DNA of 64,000 bases from a virus: positions 124,001 through 188,000 of IMG/VR virus record IMGVR_UViG_3300044797_000098; one strand, 5' to 3'. The notes beneath the pieces were generated by a model, which saw only the letters and a list, made by a program, of their open reading frames with translations, searched no databases and was not told where the DNA came from. This document shows, one piece after another, positions 61,961-64,000 of the stretch. The translations under genes were made by a program, and so were the position numbers. Each line of letters opens with the position of its first letter. Position 1 is the stretch's first letter.

Positions 61961-62692
61961 CTATGCTACATTTATAGTAATATTAACTGGACGATCACTG
62001 TTTTTACCACGTATAGAATTAGAATTATTACTAATTATTTCTGGCTCTTCTTGTTGTCCAGTAACTATATCATTAGATTGTTGCATTGTTTCTTTTTTAA
62101 TAGATTCAATAATTGGTTGTTTAGCAGTTTCTTTCTTGATTTCACCAGGTGGTTTATATTGAGCATATATTTGCTTGTGCAATAATTTCTCATCTCTATT
62201 GAGAATAATACCTTTTAATTCATTTTCACTTAATTTATTTATATCGTCTTTATTTATTCTATAACGAAGATACAACATTTCATTTAAATAATCCATTTGA
62301 GGTTGAAAAAAATCCATATCCTTTTGCTCAACACGAAGCGTTCTATCTAATGCAGAACTTAATATTCTACAATAACTTGTATGCCAGTCTGGATCTCCGA
62401 GAAAATCTTCTTTGATGGAATCAACTGCTGTTTTTAATTTGAAAAAAGTTTTTATTTGTTCACCAGCATCTTTTGTGATGAACGGTGTGCTTCGCTGATA
62501 GTATTGTAGATTTTGACGAGGATTATAGTCCGTTTCTTGATTTATTCTACGCGTATCGAATGCAACTTTTGTTAATGGTTGCGATAGATTTTTTAGAGAA
62601 TTAACTCGTAATTCCTGTCCATCAACACGATCTTCAATCGAAGAATGCACCTGTTTTACATTATTTAGAATTAACTTAAATATGTTGTTCAT
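61961..62692 (-). CDS. Unknown protein, helical
   Basis: 243 aa, largely helical (E-Q-I-K-T-F-F-K-L-K-T-A-V-D-S-I-K-E, then D-M-D-F-F-Q-P-Q-M-D-Y-L-N-E-M-L-Y-L-R-Y), with a disordered Gln/Glu/Asn-rich C-terminus that ends in a short beta strand (V-N-I-T-I-N-V-A). It follows the homing endonuclease and precedes virion genes. Unknown function. Confidence 0.6.
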   Translation of the reverse strand: MNNIFKLILNNVKQVHSSIEDRVDGQELRVNSLKNLSQPLTKVAFDTRRINQETDYNPRQNLQYYQRSTPFITKDAGEQIKTFFKLKTAVDSIKEDFLGDPDWHTSYCRILSSALDRTLRVEQKDMDFFQPQMDYLNEMLYLRYRINKDDINKLSENELKGIILNRDEKLLHKQIYAQYKPPGEIKKETAKQPIIESIKKETMQQSNDIVTGQQEEPEIISNNSNSIRGKNSDRPVNITINVA

Positions 62693-62722
62693 TATATGTA
62701 TATGTGAGATTATTGGCGGTGG

Positions 62723-63778
62723 TTAGAATTTTAGTGATGAAGTTTTAGGTAAATTAGATTTACGATACCCTTGTGTTCCCGCCTGTGTTTTTTCGTCTAT
62801 AATACGCATCTTTTCACTGAAACGAAGATATGCATCATATTTACGTTGGAGATATATTGTGGCACCTGAATATACCCAATGTAAAAATAACCATTGATTT
62901 CGATTACCGGAATAATATAGTTCGTAGGTATTTTTGTCATTTGACTTATCTACTTTGTATATGCTACAATCTATATTAGCAATTGTTTTCATACCCTCTA
63001 AAAATTGAAGCGTTGATACTATTTTACAACCAGATACCATCTCTGTTTCTCTATTTATTGTACCGTCGCCATCAAAATACCCACGAATAAAATGACGATG
63101 TAAATTTTCTGGCATCCATTTAGGATATTCCAATATGAATGTTTTGCGTGATACACACCCCAATTTTTGCATTTGTTGACATATATGCTTACTGTTTATA
63201 CTTAATGTTGCCTCTATTCCTTTCCCTTCGTGCTCTCTATTCGATAGTCTTACTTGTGATTTTGCATCATTTTCGTCTTTATAGATAAGTTTGGAAAACA
63301 CGTGAAGTATTTCTTCATCTATGACATCTAATGATATTACTGTTGACCAATGGTGTGCCATCTGATTACAGCCGTCAGCATATAGGAAGCCAAGAAAATA
63401 CGCCTTCTCTTCAGTATCTATATTGTCGAAAAAATCCTCGTTGATTGGATATTTTCGGTGTGCTTCTTCGGCACTACGTGTTGGAACGTTATACTCTTCC
63501 ATATACATTAGAACGGCAGCAGCACTCAATCCATCTGGCTTACCAGCAGCTTCCAATGAAAGCCCTGTTTTATATCTTTCAATACACCTTTCTTTCATTT
63601 CCTTTGATGTGATTTTACGTGGTCGAATTGGAACGTTATGCTTCTTCAACATTTGAAGAATCGAATTGTCGCTAACCTGATGAATTTTAGCGAGTTTTGT
63701 CGTTGACCATTCTAATGTAGAATATTCGTGAATGATTTGGTTTTCTTTACCTGCCAGCTTGCCCTGATTTTTAGCCAT
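62723..63778 (-). CDS. LAGLIDADG homing endonuclease
   Basis: 351 aa. Two motifs: A-Y-F-L-G-F-L-Y-A-D-G (residues 126-136) and H-F-I-R-G-Y-F-D-G-D-G (about 228-238). The N-terminal ~110 residues contain two helix-turn-helix segments (L-A-K-I-H-Q-V-S-D-N-S-I and A-A-G-K-P-D-G-L-S-A-A). It has its own strong promoter (-35 TTGACA, -10 TATATT) and GGAG seven bases before ATG, and follows a terminator, so it may be expressed independently of the flanking virion genes. Related to the other two LAGLIDADG genes. Confidence 0.88.
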   Translation of the reverse strand: MAKNQGKLAGKENQIIHEYSTLEWSTTKLAKIHQVSDNSILQMLKKHNVPIRPRKITSKEMKERCIERYKTGLSLEAAGKPDGLSAAAVLMYMEEYNVPTRSAEEAHRKYPINEDFFDNIDTEEKAYFLGFLYADGCNQMAHHWSTVISLDVIDEEILHVFSKLIYKDENDAKSQVRLSNREHEGKGIEATLSINSKHICQQMQKLGCVSRKTFILEYPKWMPENLHRHFIRGYFDGDGTINRETEMVSGCKIVSTLQFLEGMKTIANIDCSIYKVDKSNDKNTYELYYSGNRNQWLFLHWVYSGATIYLQRKYDAYLRFSEKMRIIDEKTQAGTQGYRKSNLPKTSSLKF

Positions 63779-63800
63779 AGTGATCTCCGTTTCTCCTTAC

Positions 63801-63828
63801 AATATAGCCACTTGTGTGGGTTTGTCAA
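63801..63828 (-). promoter_or_regulatory. Sigma70-type promoter for the homing endonuclease
   Basis: On the minus strand TTGACA (63828-63823), a 16-base spacer and TATATT (63806-63801) lie just before the endonuclease start, with a short leader containing GGAG. The upstream gene is closed by a terminator. A strong, near-consensus promoter. Confidence 0.65.
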
Positions 63829-63880
63829 GCCCGTGTGGCAAGTAAATGACGTAATAGGCGTAGATCAACGAACAAAAAGA

Positions 63881-63911
63881 AACGGCGTCGAGGTTTTATT
63901 TCGACGCCGTT
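63881..63911 (-). terminator. Rho-independent terminator after the partial right-hand gene
   Basis: A perfect 11-bp stem (AACGGCGTCGA and its complement) with a 9-base loop, 32 bases past the stop at 63944. On the minus strand it is followed by TCTTTTTGTT. A clear terminator. Confidence 0.78.
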
Positions 63912-63943
63912 AAGCTAACTGCTTGATTTATTGAAGGAAACTA

Positions 63944-64000
63944 TTAGGCTCCGACGATTACTGATTTATTACCTTTTGCAACGCCACGTGGATTCACTAT
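63944..64000 (-). CDS. C-terminal end of an unknown gene (partial)
   Basis: The minus strand is open from the right edge to TAA at 63946-63944, giving 18 residues (I-V-N-P-R-G-V-A-K-G-N-K-S-V-I-V-G-A). A strong terminator follows, which supports a real, probably well expressed, gene. Too short for identification; by position it may be a virion protein. Confidence 0.5.
   Translation of the reverse strand: MVNPRGVAKGNKSVIVGA

Noticed and set aside
1-64000. CRISPR array, tRNA genes, integrase or diversity-generating retroelement
   Set aside because: No regular short repeats with spacers, no tRNA-like clover leaf in the gaps, no reverse transcriptase or template/variable repeat pair was seen. 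The fibre repeats are coding and in frame.

Overview
The window is part of the virion (structural) gene region of a large, contractile-tailed bacteriophage (myovirus morphology, Caudoviricetes). It is strongly A+T-rich, densely coded, has no gene-free stretch over about 170 bases, and nearly all genes are on the minus strand, so the region is read from right to left. The phage type follows from a recognisable tail order: tail sheath, tail tube, tail-assembly chaperone with a -1 frameshift, tape measure, baseplate hub, central spike, gp25-like wedge protein and baseplate J-like protein. Many proteins are much larger than their usual relatives (sheath 927 aa, J-like 1363 aa, hub 1641 aa), which suggests a jumbo phage. 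The host cannot be named. No tRNA, CRISPR, integrase or replication gene is visible.

Layout in transcription order. (1) 64000-59044: end of an unknown gene, terminator, strong sigma70-like promoter, a LAGLIDADG homing endonuclease, then unknown virion or virion-adjacent proteins. (2) 58962-43690: fibre and adhesin-like proteins with internal repeats, two tandem patatin-like phospholipases, a Vsr-like (EDxHD) homing endonuclease, small unknown proteins and a cold-shock protein. (3) 40528-43688: a small plus-strand island with a J-domain protein, a LAGLIDADG endonuclease and three small genes including a membrane/coiled-coil protein. (4) 41827-26105, minus strand: an Ig-like virion protein, another LAGLIDADG endonuclease, an HExxH putative peptidase, FN3/zinc/HxH and beta-helix fibre proteins, two GIY-YIG endonucleases and a small membrane protein. 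(5) 26103-1: the conserved tail and baseplate operon, running off the left edge.

How the parts work together: regions 4 and 5 encode the contractile tail, its tube, sheath, length ruler, hub, spike and wedges. Regions 1 and 2 encode mostly host-contact fibres and their attachment proteins. The patatins could act on membrane lipids during infection or lysis. Six free-standing homing endonucleases of three families sit between structural genes without visibly breaking them. One GIY-YIG gene has its ribosome binding site buried in a hairpin, resembling the control known for phage T4 I-TevI.

Most notable signals: a textbook programmed -1 frameshift at the tail chaperone (Shine-Dalgarno-like stimulator, 10-base spacer, slippery run, adjacent stop); about ninefold over-representation of the tripeptide Asp-Gly-Tyr across otherwise unrelated virion proteins; a perfect 222-bp in-frame repeat in a fibre gene; and a beta-helix fibre divided into two genes by one in-frame stop immediately followed by ATG.
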